From UBA8106 sp964569695 (GTDB taxonomy: Bacteria; Acidobacteriota; Vicinamibacteria; Vicinamibacterales; UBA823): a stretch of 64,000 nt of DNA. The stretch is taken from assembly GCA_964569695.1 (NCBI GenBank), contig CAZMUA010000009.1, positions 1-64,000 of the forward strand, written 5' to 3'. The position numbers were made by a program, and so were the translations under genes. Shown one piece after another: positions 7,604 to 16,047 of this stretch. Each line of letters begins with the position of its first letter. The stretch's first letter is position 1. The notes under the pieces were generated by a model that saw only the letters and a program-made list of their open reading frames with translations, searched no databases and was not told where the DNA came from.

Positions 7604-8923
7604 CTAGTGAATAAGGTATAGCTCAGTTTGTCGTCCAGCAATCCAACGCCAGCCATCTTCGAGTAGGGCTGCATCTTCCTCGAGTGCGAATTGGACTTGT
7701 TGGCCATCCCACTCCGGAACGCTATGTCTGACATTAAGTTCGATCGAGTGCCAAGTATTCGCTTGGAAAGTGTAATCTCCACGCACGGGCACACCTTGCT
7801 GATGATCCCACATGCCAATGGGTGGACCGGCAGCATGGCCGTGGTACCCGATTGCGTGGCAATAGATTGACGGCACTAGATGCTCTCTTTTGGCATGTGC
7901 CAACGCCTGAAGGAGCGCTTGGTTACCAGAGACTCCTAGTTGTGCGTACTGCATCGTAATATCTTGGAGTTTATTAGCGGCTTTTAGCCCATCCAAGATG
8001 CCTTGCGGTGGCGTGGTTTCAAGAGGTCTTAAAACGTAAGCATTGTGTTGGGTATCTGTAGAGAACCCTAGGTATATAAGCCCAAAGTCACAATGAAGAA
8101 GGTCGCCGTACTGGATGACCAATGCATTGTCTTCATCAGATACCGGTGCTGAATTTGTTTTTCGTCGAATCGATACCGAAGGGTGAAACCATTGTCCGAG
8201 GCCTAGGTTTGCGACGCGTTGCCGCATCCACCAGACTACATCCTCAGTAGTTGTGACATTCGGCACAATCACTTTATTAGAGAATGCCTCCGCAATAATT
8301 GCATGAGCAATATTCATGACATGTTGATATTGATCGGTTTCTTCCGGAAGCTTGGTTTCAAGCCAGCCCACTGCCAACATTTCCGCCGAGCGCACACGAG
8401 CAGAGTAGGTTGGGCCCAAGGCTTCAAGGAGTTCGCGTTCTTGTTGCGCGCTCAATCCGTCGGCGTGGTTCCATGCAGATGAAATGTTGACGCCTATCAC
8501 TTTTGGATTTCGCAGACGCACTGCTTCTGCTAAACCAGTCCATTGTGTCTCGTTTGCGTCGTTGGTTGGAGAGAAGAGGCCGTCGTAATCGAATCGTCCG
8601 ATTGAGATTCGTTCAATTCCAAGATCATTACCACGGTCGAAAAAGACGAGAATTGTGCGCCGTCTCGAAGAGTATGTAGTTAATGGAGCCATCGAACGAA
8701 AAACAGGGTCATCATTATATTCACGTGAGACAATAATCCACATGTCGATTCCTGATTGTCGCATGAGGTTTGGCAAGATGACGTTAAAGCGTGTTTCGAT
8801 TCTCGATCGAATCAAAGGCGCTTGCTCTCTATGTGTCAACACTCGCTCACGAAGTAGATCGTCAGCAGATAGAGGAATCCACGCTAACATCACCAAGCAT
8901 GTCGTCAAAATTACGCGTCGCAT
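7604..8923 (-). CDS. Secreted M24 family metallopeptidase (Xaa-Pro dipeptidase-like)
   Basis: 439 residues with a signal peptide (MRRVILTTCLVMLAWIPLSA). The N-terminal half resembles the creatinase-type domain. The C-terminal pita-bread fold keeps metal ligands in LLHCDFGLIYLGFSTDT (two Asp), IGYHGHAAGP (His), SIELNVR (Glu) and FALEEDAALL (Glu). It would cleave dipeptides or similar amides outside the cytoplasm using two metal ions. A GAAGGGA ribosome binding site precedes the ATG. It converges with the M20 gene. The ligand set looks complete, so activity is likely; its specificity for proline is not proven. Confidence 0.85.
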   Translation of the reverse strand: MRRVILTTCLVMLAWIPLSADDLLRERVLTHREQAPLIRSRIETRFNVILPNLMRQSGIDMWIIVSREYNDDPVFRSMAPLTTYSSRRRTILVFFDRGNDLGIERISIGRFDYDGLFSPTNDANETQWTGLAEAVRLRNPKVIGVNISSAWNHADGLSAQQERELLEALGPTYSARVRSAEMLAVGWLETKLPEETDQYQHVMNIAHAIIAEAFSNKVIVPNVTTTEDVVWWMRQRVANLGLGQWFHPSVSIRRKTNSAPVSDEDNALVIQYGDLLHCDFGLIYLGFSTDTQHNAYVLRPLETTPPQGILDGLKAANKLQDITMQYAQLGVSGNQALLQALAHAKREHLVPSIYCHAIGYHGHAAGPPIGMWDHQQGVPVRGDYTFQANTWHSIELNVRHSVPEWDGQQVQFALEEDAALLEDGWRWIAGRQTELYLIH

Positions 8924-9043
8924 GGCCTAAATCCCTTCATGCCTAGTGGTGCAGGCATTTGTTAAACCAGAAATTATCACCAGTTCTGATTAGTAGACTG
9001 GAAACAATCGATTAGAGAGCGGACTATAGCATAATAGAGTGTT

Positions 9044-9811
9044 GTGTATATTCAAGGTGACCTAAACAGCGCCCAGGACCCTACATTCGAACATCGTAGT
9101 GATTTAAGGCTTCTCGCCCTCGTATTCATTTTTATTGCTTCTTTTGCATGTAATTCTGCGGTACCAGACGATTCACAGCGGTCCTCCTCAAATGATCGAA
9201 CAGTGGATGTTGAAAGGACTGTGCCGTTGGACAACAATTATGAGGATACGCGCCCTCTCATCGTATTCCTTGGTGACAGTGTGACGTTTGGTCTTGGGCT
9301 GCCTCCGCACGAGGCATATCCATCAATTATTCAGGAATTAATCGACGGAGCAGGATATGGGTACAAGGTTCACAATGCGAGTGTGTCCGGTGATACGACA
9401 GCTGGCGGCCTGAGACGTTTGTCCTGGGTGCTTGATGGTGACATTCATGTACTGGTGATTGCCTTGGGAGCAAATGATGGTTTGCGAGGTCTTTCAATCG
9501 AACAGATGCAGGAGAACCTGTCATCAATTATTGAGCAAGCACAGTCGAAGGATATTCTTGTTCTCTTAACCGGTATGGAAGCTCCGCCGAATCTAGGGTC
9601 GCTTTATGCGAATGATTTTCGCATTGTGTTTCGTGATTTGGCCGAAGAGTATGACGTTACCCTGTTACCATTTTTACTTGAAGGCGTGGCAGGTAATGTG
9701 GGATTAAATCAGGCGGATGGCATTCATCCAAATACACAAGGTGCTCAAATGATTGCGGAGATGGTTTGGCTCACGCTCAAACCGATGCTTAGGACGGATT
9801 CGGCGAGATGA
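9044..9811 (+). CDS. tesA: GDSL/SGNH arylesterase-lysophospholipase, TesA-like lipoprotein
   Basis: 255 residues. After a short leader, a hydrophobic stretch ends in ASFAC, a lipobox-like site, so it is probably a lipoprotein. The SGNH blocks are present: IVFLGDSVTFGLGL (Ser nucleophile), SGDTTAGG (Gly), IALGANDGLRG (Asn) and DGIHPNTQGA (Asp-His). It would hydrolyse acyl esters, such as lysophospholipids, in the envelope. The start is a GTG at 9044; an in-frame stop just upstream rules out a longer form. Its stop overlaps the next ABC gene by ATGA. The same trio (tesA, ybbA, ybbP) is adjacent in Escherichia coli, although there tesA is divergent. Confidence 0.85.
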   Translation: MYIQGDLNSAQDPTFEHRSDLRLLALVFIFIASFACNSAVPDDSQRSSSNDRTVDVERTVPLDNNYEDTRPLIVFLGDSVTFGLGLPPHEAYPSIIQELIDGAGYGYKVHNASVSGDTTAGGLRRLSWVLDGDIHVLVIALGANDGLRGLSIEQMQENLSSIIEQAQSKDILVLLTGMEAPPNLGSLYANDFRIVFRDLAEEYDVTLLPFLLEGVAGNVGLNQADGIHPNTQGAQMIAEMVWLTLKPMLRTDSAR

Positions 9812-10479
9812 TTGAATTACGAGGTGTATCAAAAACAGTCAGCAGTGGTGACTCATCTTTAACGATACTGCATCCTGTGGATCTCAGGATCGCAGCTAGT
9901 CAACGTGTGGCAATCGTTGGACCTTCCGGGAGTGGTAAATCAACCTTGCTTGGGTTGATTGCGGGACTGGACGCTCCTTCAAGTGGACAGATCTTTATTG
10001 ATGGGATTGATATTACTGCGCTCGATGAAGATAATCTAGCGCAGTTACGTGGCTCGAAAATTGGATTTGTTTTCCAATCCTTTCATTTGATTCCATCGCT
10101 TACCGCAATGGAGAATATTTTAGTTCCATTAGAAATAGCCGGTGTATCCAATGCCCGCGTTAAGGCACATTCTCTTCTTAAGGAAGTTGGCCTGGCAAAT
10201 CGAGGGCATCACTATTCGTCTCAACTCTCTGGTGGGGAACAGCAGCGAATAGCAATTGCTCGGGCACTGGCTAACGAGCCATCGATTGTATTAGCGGATG
10301 AACCTACCGGTAATCTCGACAGTGCAAATGGAGCCCATATTATTGAATTATTACTGGAAGTGAATCGGAGTCGTGGCACCACCATAGTTTTGGGAACCCA
10401 TGACTCTAATCTTGCCGAAATCGGTCAAGTCATGTTGGCTATGAGAGATGGACATATCCAACGAAAAGAGATGCTATGA
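9808..10479 (+). CDS. ybbA: ABC transporter ATP-binding protein, YbbA/LolD-like
   Basis: 223 residues, the length of MacB/LolD-type ATPases. Walker A is GPSGSGKST at 38-46, the signature is LSGGEQQR, Walker B is VLADEPTGNLD, and the Q-loop lies in FVFQSFHLIP. It powers the large permease encoded next. The start ATG overlaps the stop of the esterase gene and its own stop overlaps the permease start, so the three proteins are translationally coupled. In E. coli YbbA-YbbP is an orphan type VII ABC pair next to tesA. A role in moving or extracting lipids from the membrane is an inference from this pairing. Confidence 0.9.
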   Translation: MIELRGVSKTVSSGDSSLTILHPVDLRIAASQRVAIVGPSGSGKSTLLGLIAGLDAPSSGQIFIDGIDITALDEDNLAQLRGSKIGFVFQSFHLIPSLTAMENILVPLEIAGVSNARVKAHSLLKEVGLANRGHHYSSQLSGGEQQRIAIARALANEPSIVLADEPTGNLDSANGAHIIELLLEVNRSRGTTIVLGTHDSNLAEIGQVMLAMRDGHIQRKEML

Positions 10480-13004
10480 ATTTGTTTGTTCTGCGAATGC
10501 TGTCGCGTGAACTTCGTGCCTCATGGAGACGCTTGCTACTATTTTTTCTCTGTGTGGCACTGGGTGTTAGTGCGATCGTCGGCGTGCGATCAATTATTCA
10601 AAGTACGCATGGAACTCTAATGTCTGAGGCGCGTACTCTACTGGCCGCGGACATGATTGTACGAAGCAGAAATCCTTGGACGAACGATGTAAGCGTCACA
10701 ATCTCCAGACGTCTAGAAGAAGCGAATGTTTTAGCTCGTACGGAATCAATTGAAACCGCAACCATGGTGCGTCCAGCTGATGCAACCAAAGCTATCGCCA
10801 AGATGATTGAGGCGAGAGGGGTTCAATCTGGATTTCCATTTTATGGTGTCATTGAGATTGCCGGCGGCCAATTGTATTCCCACGAATTATTGGCAGGCCA
10901 GGGTGCTCTAGTTAGGCCAGAATTATTGACTCAACTTGACGTGGAGGTTGGTGACAAGATTCTTATCGGAAATAGCACCTTTACTATTCGTGGAGTTATG
11001 TTAACCGAACCTGGTAATAGTATGAGCGCATTTAGTTTGGGCTCCCGTGTGTTGGTTGATCATGACGATCTGCAAGAGGCCGGCCTTTTAAGCTTTGGCA
11101 GTCGCGCAAATTACGAAACTCTAATAAAGATTCCCGAAGAAGGTATTGAGCCGCTGGTGAATCAACTCAAAGAGGATTTAAGTGAGACGTTTATTCGTGT
11201 TCGGTCCTATCACAATAGTGAGAACCGAGTATCGAGAAATCTTTTACGAGCTGAAAACTACCTTAGTCTTATTGGTTTTATTATCGTCATTCTTGGTGGG
11301 ATTGGTGTCTGGAGTGTGACGCGAGTCTTTGTAAGGCAAAAAATTAAGAGCATCGCAATTCTCAAGTGTATCGGTGCGACTAGTAAGGATCTTTTAACGA
11401 TCTATTTGCTTCAAGTAATTTTTCTTGCCATGAGTGGTAGTTTGCTGGGTGTCACGATTGCCGCGGTCGCAATCGAAGCTATACCGCCTGACATAGTCAC
11501 AGGCTATGCTCCAATTGATTATCAGTTGACAATGTCAGCAACGTTGCAGGGCTTTGGCATTGGTGTGCTAGTTTCCTTGTTGTTTTCTGTCGTGCCCCTC
11601 CTTGACGTCCGTCACGTGCGACCCTTATTGCTGTTGCGTTATGAAATGAATAATGAACGACAATTGGTAGACTGGCTACGTGTGACAGCCGTGGTAGTTG
11701 TGACGGTTGCGTTGATCGGCGTGGCTAGTTGGCAGGCTGGGTCGTTAAAAATTGGTTTTTATGTGAGTGGCGGGTTTGCACTACTGGCGGTCTGTCTTCA
11801 TTTGGCATCAAGTGTGTTGATCAAGGCTGTGGCACCTCTAAGTCGATTGTCATGGTTTCCTCTCAGGCATGCTGTAATGAGTCTAGCTTCTCCAGGCAAT
11901 CAGACTAGAACCATTATTCTTGCCGTGGGCCTTGGCAGTTTTTTTCTCATCGGGATTCGCACACTCCAAACAAATCTACTCGAAGAATTTGCGCTTGAAA
12001 TTCGAGACGATGCGCCCGACATGTATTTGATCGACATCCAGGATGACCAAGCAAGTGGTGTGCACAATTTTCTATCAGACCACGACGACAATGATTCTGT
12101 AGCATTGGTTCCAGTGATTCGTGCACGGGTGACAGGTGTAGCGGGACAACAAGTTAATTTAGAAGGAGTTGAGGATGTTAGAGGAATGGGTTCGTTGGCA
12201 CGAGAGTATGTCGTAACCTACCGTGCCGATTTTGAGAAGAATGAAACCCTGACTGCTGGACAAGTCTGGAGTGACGACGTAATTCCTGAGGTCTCCATCG
12301 AAGAAAGCATTCGCGATCGTTTTCAGATTGATGTTGGGGACCTGATGGAATTTGCTGTTCTTGGACGAACGGTCCGTGCAACTGTTTCTAGTGTTCGAAG
12401 TGTCGAATGGTCCGATACACGGCGCGGTGGGTTTATGTTCGTCTTTCGTCCTGACACATTTAGCGAAGCGCCTCATTCTTACATAGCAACGATGCGAGGT
12501 CCGGTGAGCGCGGAACAGCGGGCTAAGATGCAGCGGGATCTTGTTGAAATGTATCCAAACGTTTCAATCATCGATGTGCGAGAGGTCATGATTGTAGCTA
12601 AGAAGATGCTTGATACTGTGACACTCGCTGTTTCCACAGTGGGAGCTATTTCATTGTTGATTGGTGTTTTGATTCTTTGTGGAGCTGTAGCGATGACCAA
12701 GTTTCAACGGCTCTACGATTCGTCTATTTTTAGAATGCTCGGTGCGAATTCCAAACTTATTACAACTGTACTGCTCATAGAATATCTAGGGCTCGGTGCG
12801 CTGGCAGGACTAATTGGATCATCTGGTGCGGTCATATTGACGTGGATGCTTAGTCGTTTCGTCTTTGAAATTGGGTGGCGTTTTACTTATGTTGAAAATA
12901 TTGGTGGCATTCTGGCGACAGCGTTTCTTGTCGGGTTCGTTGGTGTGCTTTCAAGTTTAGATGTCCTATATCGAAAACCGATGTTGGTGCTACGTGCTGA
13001 ATAA
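10476..13004 (+). CDS. ybbP: Large FtsX-like ABC permease, YbbP-like
   Basis: 842 residues with two FtsX/MacB-type units. An N-terminal helix (LLLFFLCVALGVSAIVGVRSI) is followed by a periplasmic domain, then a three-helix FtsX block from about 265 to 390. A central pair of helices follows, then a second periplasmic domain, and a final FtsX block near 705-840 (TVGAISLLIGVLILCGAVAM, ending in LYRKPMLVL). This duplicated ten-helix layout matches YbbP/LolCE-related proteins. With the preceding ATPase it would form a mechanotransmitting type VII ABC complex. It is the last gene of the esterase operon. The substrate is unknown. Confidence 0.88.
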   Translation: MNLFVLRMLSRELRASWRRLLLFFLCVALGVSAIVGVRSIIQSTHGTLMSEARTLLAADMIVRSRNPWTNDVSVTISRRLEEANVLARTESIETATMVRPADATKAIAKMIEARGVQSGFPFYGVIEIAGGQLYSHELLAGQGALVRPELLTQLDVEVGDKILIGNSTFTIRGVMLTEPGNSMSAFSLGSRVLVDHDDLQEAGLLSFGSRANYETLIKIPEEGIEPLVNQLKEDLSETFIRVRSYHNSENRVSRNLLRAENYLSLIGFIIVILGGIGVWSVTRVFVRQKIKSIAILKCIGATSKDLLTIYLLQVIFLAMSGSLLGVTIAAVAIEAIPPDIVTGYAPIDYQLTMSATLQGFGIGVLVSLLFSVVPLLDVRHVRPLLLLRYEMNNERQLVDWLRVTAVVVVTVALIGVASWQAGSLKIGFYVSGGFALLAVCLHLASSVLIKAVAPLSRLSWFPLRHAVMSLASPGNQTRTIILAVGLGSFFLIGIRTLQTNLLEEFALEIRDDAPDMYLIDIQDDQASGVHNFLSDHDDNDSVALVPVIRARVTGVAGQQVNLEGVEDVRGMGSLAREYVVTYRADFEKNETLTAGQVWSDDVIPEVSIEESIRDRFQIDVGDLMEFAVLGRTVRATVSSVRSVEWSDTRRGGFMFVFRPDTFSEAPHSYIATMRGPVSAEQRAKMQRDLVEMYPNVSIIDVREVMIVAKKMLDTVTLAVSTVGAISLLIGVLILCGAVAMTKFQRLYDSSIFRMLGANSKLITTVLLIEYLGLGALAGLIGSSGAVILTWMLSRFVFEIGWRFTYVENIGGILATAFLVGFVGVLSSLDVLYRKPMLVLRAE

Positions 13005-13112
13005 CCGTACAAGATCTTAAGAACTGCCTTTAGCCTGTGTCGCTGTCTCAAAGCATCGTGATAGAATAATGTGTTATTGAAGTTTTAGATTTAGTTTTCT
13101 TAGAGAGTGTGA

Positions 13113-13460
13113 ATGGATAAAGCAACGTATAAGGATGCCTTGTTAGAGAAGCGGTCTGAAATTCTATCCGAGGGCGGAGTGAATCCATTACAGGCAACAA
13201 TGGAAAACAATTCTCGCCAGGGTGATTTAGCAGATCAGGCAACAGGTAATAATGAGGTTCACATAAAGCTTAAATTAAAGCAGACAGATGCAAAGATTCT
13301 CCAAGCAATTGAAGAAGCACTTGGACGTCTTGAAGAGGATACCTATGGTGTATGTCGAGATTGCGGAGATAACATAGCAAAAGCTCGTCTGCAGGCGATT
13401 CCTTGGACTCGAGTTTGCATCACCTGTAAGGAAAATCAGAACACACCACAACCTGACTGA
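13113..13460 (+). CDS. DksA/TraR-family zinc finger protein
   Basis: 115 residues. An N-terminal coiled-coil part (about 1-75) is followed by the C4 zinc finger CRDCGDNIAKARL...RVCITCK, the DksA/TraR signature. DksA-type proteins enter the RNA polymerase secondary channel and modulate initiation, often with ppGpp. Between the two helices is DQATGN; the two acidic residues of the classical DksA coiled-coil tip (DxxDxA) are not obvious here, so it may be a paralogue such as the general stress type rather than canonical DksA. It stands alone, with AGAGAG before the ATG. Confidence 0.85.
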   Translation: MDKATYKDALLEKRSEILSEGGVNPLQATMENNSRQGDLADQATGNNEVHIKLKLKQTDAKILQAIEEALGRLEEDTYGVCRDCGDNIAKARLQAIPWTRVCITCKENQNTPQPD

Positions 13461-13513
13461 GTGTGGCCTGACCATTCATTTACTGGCAAGTTTCGCGTTC
13501 ATACGGGTCACGC

Positions 13514-13990
13514 ATGAGCGAACAGCGACGGATAGCGATTGCGCTTGGCAGTAATCTTGGGGACAGGCTTAGTTATCTACAGCGGGCGGTAGACAGCTTA
13601 AATCAGGTCTTGGATGGCCTTGTCGTCTCGAAGTTCATTGAAACATCTCCTGTTGGTGTTCGACCTCAACCCACGTTTTTGAATGGTGCCGTCGTCGGCT
13701 TATCCCAAGATGATCCAAGCAAGCTACTGAAGAGTTTATTGGCAATTGAGAGCCAATCTGGTCGCACAAGACCAGCTGCGGGCTCTCCTCGCACTCTGGA
13801 TTTGGACCTCATTTTGGTTGGTTCGATGGTTGTTTTACAGCCTGATCTGGAGCTGCCGCATCCACGATTTCGTGAGCGACTGTTCGTTTTAACTCCACTA
13901 GCAGAAATTGCACCGACCTTGGTAGATCCAATTACAGGGTGTTCAATTGCCACGTTACTTCGCAAGGCGAAAAGTCGTGGCGACAGGTAA
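13514..13990 (+). CDS. folK: 2-amino-4-hydroxy-6-hydroxymethyldihydropteridine pyrophosphokinase
   Basis: 158 residues, the normal HPPK length. Conserved parts are ALGSNLGDRLSYLQRA at the start, FLNGAVVG, the loop RTRPAAGSPRTLDLDLILVG with the two metal-binding Asp residues, and LPHPRFRERLFVLTPLAEI. The enzyme transfers pyrophosphate from ATP to the pterin alcohol, just before dihydropteroate synthase in folate synthesis. It follows the DksA-like gene by 53 bases and converges with the exporter permease. No other fol gene is adjacent. Confidence 0.93.
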   Translation: MSEQRRIAIALGSNLGDRLSYLQRAVDSLNQVLDGLVVSKFIETSPVGVRPQPTFLNGAVVGLSQDDPSKLLKSLLAIESQSGRTRPAAGSPRTLDLDLILVGSMVVLQPDLELPHPRFRERLFVLTPLAEIAPTLVDPITGCSIATLLRKAKSRGDR

Positions 13991-14010
13991 ACGGACCGGG
14001 GCAGGGACGT

Positions 14011-15231
14011 TTATTCGAAGCGAAGTGATTCAATCGGGTCGAGTTGTGCAGCCTTGCGTGCCGGATAGAATCCAAAAAATACACCAGTGAGAGCAGCAAA
14101 ACCAAACGCCACTACAACAGCATCAAGTGATACCATAGTCGGCCAATCAAAGAACTGAGTAATCGCTTGAGCTACGCCGAAACCCAGTGATACACCAATC
14201 AACCCTCCTAAGAGACTCAACACTAGCGCTTCAACTAGAAACTGATAAAGCACGTCAGGAGCTTTGGCTCCGACAGCCATTCTGAGGCCGATTTCGCGAG
14301 TCCGTTCGGTGACCGAAACGAGCATGATGTTCATGATACCGATGCCACCCACAATCAGCGAGACACCTGCAATGCTGGCGAGGAGGCTTGTCATGGTGCG
14401 AGTAGTTTCTGTCCGAACATCGGCCATCTCTTCTAGGGTACGAACTCGAAAATCATCCTCATCTCCTGGGATTAGCTTGTGTTGTCTACGTAAGAGGGCA
14501 GAGATCTCATCTGCAACCCTTAAGGTGTCATTGGCAGAGACCGCCGAGACAGTAATACTTTGAACGTAGGTGATACCGCGCATCTTTTTCTGGACAGTCG
14601 TGTAGGGTACAAAAATTGTATCATCCTGATCTTCGCCCCATGACCCGGATCCTTTGCCTGCCATCACACCAATGACCTTGAATGGAAGGTTGTGAAGACG
14701 GATCATCTGTCCTACGGGATCCACACCTTCGCCGAAGAGGGTATTACTCGTCAGGGAACCGAGGACCGCCACTTTAGCAGCCGCGTTGACGTCGGTTGAA
14801 CTAAAAAAGGTGCCGTACATCATTGGCCAAAATCTTATCAGTGGGTATTCAATATCTGTACCTTGGACGCGAGTGGACCAATTTTGGCTACCCGCGATGG
14901 CTTGGGTTCGCAGGTTGAGCCCAGCTGCAACATATTGAACACCAGTTACCTGTTCGCGAATCGCTCGTGCGTCTCCTTGTGTCAGGCTGGTTGCCGAATT
15001 CCAGCCGTGTCGAACACCGCCCGAAGTAAAGCTGCCGGCCGAGATGGTCACCATGTTTGTGCCGGCGGACTTGATCTGCTCTTCAATCGAGGATTGTGCT
15101 CCTGTACCAAGTGCTACCATTGTGATGACGGCTGCCACTCCAATGATCATGCCGAGCATGGTCAAGCCCGTCCGCAGTTTATTACGGCCAAGTGCCTTAA
15201 TCGCGACTCGAAGTATCATTAAGAACGACAT
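14011..15231 (-). CDS. MacB-type ABC permease
   Basis: 406 residues from the ATG at 15231, which is preceded by GGAGGGG and lies one base after the TAA of the ATPase gene. An upstream ATG at 15246 is in frame but falls on that ribosome binding site. One N-terminal helix (LRTGLTMLGMIIGVAAVITMVAL) is followed by a MacB_PCD periplasmic domain (GTDIEYPLIR, VIGVM). Three C-terminal helices form the FtsX block with ERTREIGLRMAVGA and FGFYPARKAAQLDPIESLR. It forms a MacAB-like tripartite system with the ATPase and adaptor on the same strand. It could export peptides, antibiotics or lipids; no outer membrane channel gene is nearby. Confidence 0.9.
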   Translation of the reverse strand: MSFLMILRVAIKALGRNKLRTGLTMLGMIIGVAAVITMVALGTGAQSSIEEQIKSAGTNMVTISAGSFTSGGVRHGWNSATSLTQGDARAIREQVTGVQYVAAGLNLRTQAIAGSQNWSTRVQGTDIEYPLIRFWPMMYGTFFSSTDVNAAAKVAVLGSLTSNTLFGEGVDPVGQMIRLHNLPFKVIGVMAGKGSGSWGEDQDDTIFVPYTTVQKKMRGITYVQSITVSAVSANDTLRVADEISALLRRQHKLIPGDEDDFRVRTLEEMADVRTETTRTMTSLLASIAGVSLIVGGIGIMNIMLVSVTERTREIGLRMAVGAKAPDVLYQFLVEALVLSLLGGLIGVSLGFGVAQAITQFFDWPTMVSLDAVVVAFGFAALTGVFFGFYPARKAAQLDPIESLRFE

Positions 15232-15232
15232 C

Positions 15233-16033
15233 TTAATCCCCTCCATTCACTGGTATCGAAGTTACTAACTCGTCGCCATCGCTTGACTCGAGATCGTCAT
15301 CTGTGGGTAGTTTCGCAAGCTCCTCATGAGCCAATCTTCTCACGGGTGTTGGATAATCCGAAAGGATTCGTCCATCACGGAAGCCAATAATTCGAGTGCC
15401 ATATTCAGCGATCTCACGTTCGTGTGTAATCAGTAAGATCGTGATGTTTCGTTCCTTGTTAAGTCGTTGAAGAATGTCCATGACTTCAATACTGGTGCGT
15501 GAGTCCAGATTGCCAGTCGGTTCGTCAGCAAGTACTAGTGACGGATTGGTGATTAACGCTCGGGCAATTGCCACGCGTTGCTGTTGTCCGCCGGATAGTT
15601 GATTTGGATGATGGTGCGCACGATCTGAAAGCCCGACGATTTCCAGTGCCTCCTTGGCTCGTTCGTCACGTTCCGATGATTTCATGCCATTCCGATTATA
15701 GAGTAACGGAAGCGCGACGTTATCCAGTGCTGAAGTCCGTGCTAGGAGATTGAAGCCTTGAAATATGAATCCAATTTTCTTGTTACGGATGTCAGCTAGG
15801 TCGTTACGCGACAATTTTGAGACATCTTGATTATCGAGAAAATATTGACCTTTGGTGGGTCGATCTAAGCACCCTACAATGTGCATAAATGTTGATTTAC
15901 CAGAACCAGAAGGACCGATGACTGAAACAAATTCACCAGCCTCGACGTTGATGGACACGCCTCGGAGCGCCCGGACCTTAATCTCGCCAAGGTCATAGGT
16001 CTTGGTCAACGTATCTGTAGAGATAGCTGGCAT
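15233..16033 (-). CDS. MacB-type ABC transporter ATPase
   Basis: 266 residues. Walker A GPSGSGKST at 40-48, signature LSGGQQQRVAIARAL, Walker B LVLADEPTGNLD and the switch His in LLITHEREIA are all intact. The first 225 residues are a standard MacB/LolD-type domain. The C-terminal extension (LAHEELAKLPTDDDLESSDGD) is acidic and of unknown role. It sits between the adaptor gene (14 bases) and the permease gene (1 base), so the three genes form one operon. In E. coli MacB the ATPase and permease are fused; here they are separate. Confidence 0.92.
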   Translation of the reverse strand: MPAISTDTLTKTYDLGEIKVRALRGVSINVEAGEFVSVIGPSGSGKSTFMHIVGCLDRPTKGQYFLDNQDVSKLSRNDLADIRNKKIGFIFQGFNLLARTSALDNVALPLLYNRNGMKSSERDERAKEALEIVGLSDRAHHHPNQLSGGQQQRVAIARALITNPSLVLADEPTGNLDSRTSIEVMDILQRLNKERNITILLITHEREIAEYGTRIIGFRDGRILSDYPTPVRRLAHEELAKLPTDDDLESSDGDELVTSIPVNGGD

Positions 16034-16047
16034 GGCTAGGTTGCCGT

